The translations under genes and the position numbers were made by a program. From positions 4,032,501-4,096,500 of the forward strand of contig NC_069665.1 in NCBI RefSeq assembly GCF_027244095.1: 64,000 nt of DNA. Direction: 5' to 3'. A model generated the notes under the pieces. The model had not been told where the DNA came from, did no database searches, and saw only the letters and a list, made by a program, of their open reading frames with translations. Shown one piece after another: positions 63,476-64,000 of the stretch; position 1 is the first letter of the stretch, and each line of letters opens with the position of its first letter. Source of the stretch: Hemicordylus capensis (taxonomy: Eukaryota > Chordata > Lepidosauria > Squamata > Cordylidae).

Positions 63476-64000
63476 TGGGGAGGAGCAGGAGTGGGGCTCG
63501 GGCGGGGAGGTCTCTGGGGATAGGAGTCTGCAGCTTGGCCAGCAGGTGCCAGCAACACTGCAGCCGTGACCAAGAGGGGTGAGGTGGATGGAGTAAAGGG
63601 ATGGAGGAGAAGAAGCAGGAGTGTGGCTCAGGTGAGAGTGGGGAGATCGCTGAGGTGGGGGGGGCTGTGGCGGGGGTGAGGGGAGCAATCAGATACTAGC
63701 GTGCAAATGCTCTGCGCAGGTTAAGCTAGTCTGTATATATATATAATACACTAAGGTAGTACGTGGCAAGCCCCGCCCACACCATCCTTTACTAACTGGA
63801 GGTAACAGAGCAGAAGCACTGTGGTGATTGGGCAGTGGGGATTCCATATGCAGATAGGGAATCGGAGCGGGTAGGAGGCTAGTGAGCGAGCGAGCAGTGG
63901 GGAGGGGGCAGCTGAGAGTGGCTGGCTGACACTGAGCAATAAAGCAGGGGCTGTGGCGGGGGGCAAGGGGAGCAACAAAGTCCTAGCACTCAGATGCTCT
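63476..64000 (+). repeat. GC-rich repeat, unclassified
   Basis: GAGCAATCAGATACTAGCGT near 63688 and GAGCAACAAAGTCCTAGCAC near 63971 frame a block that contains a TATATA run and the third copy of the 62733 arm. It runs off the window end. Confidence 0.5.

Noticed and set aside
1-64000. Endogenous retrovirus, Polinton or CRISPR array
   Set aside because: Looked for and found no gag/pol-, capsid- or envelope-like translation, no paired long direct repeats, and no regularly spaced repeats; the host is a vertebrate.

Overview
This is vertebrate genomic DNA, almost certainly from a squamate reptile. The coding sequence is split by GT-AG introns and most of the rest is interspersed repeats. The diagnostic repeat is the Sauria SINE (clear copies near 9603, 47622 and 59322). 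Other reptile-type repeats are a tRNA-Ala-like SINE, a second tRNA-derived SINE whose body carries a GTCGACTCCTGG motif, CR1/L2-type LINE pieces, dozens of short palindromic hAT-type MITEs, a Tc1 element, a Tigger-like element and a Helitron. I recognised no retroviral or LTR element. The lizard or snake family cannot be fixed from this window.

Three host genes and one gene relic can be assembled. (1) DRC7 (CCDC135), plus strand, 10373-32271: 17 coding exons, every junction GT-AG and in phase, giving 863 aa. A likely non-coding first exon ends at 5801 beside an RFX X-box, as expected for a motile-cilium gene. (2) An immunoglobulin-superfamily receptor, minus strand, 52582-36428: signal peptide, three V-type Ig exons, a Gly-rich stalk and membrane exon, a short cytoplasmic exon, and a last exon with two ITIMs (VTYANL and VIYAEV), 449 aa. 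I cannot match it to a named receptor; it is the most interesting item here. (3) A complete three-exon CC chemokine, minus strand, 61998-58999, 94 aa, most like CCL22/CCL17. (4) A decayed second chemokine exon 2 at 54642-54686 with a 2.57-kb hAT element inserted beside it.

Layout: 1-5.6 kb repeats; 5.7-5.8 kb putative DRC7 promoter and first exon; 10.4-32.3 kb DRC7, with MITE-rich introns; 32.3-36.4 kb intergenic repeats including a Helitron; 36.4-52.6 kb the Ig receptor, whose introns hold nested hAT elements; 54.6-57.3 kb the chemokine relic and hAT element; 59.0-62.1 kb the chemokine gene with a TATA box and a kB-like site; 62.7-64 kb GC-rich, partly inverted and tandem repeats.

DRC7 and the CCL17/CCL22 genes lie in one chromosomal neighbourhood in human (16q21), so the block is conserved. 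Here, however, they are close neighbours with an inhibitory-type receptor between them. The receptor and the chemokine share a strand. A PU.1-like site at the receptor promoter and a kB-like site at the chemokine promoter suggest leukocyte expression of both (inference).
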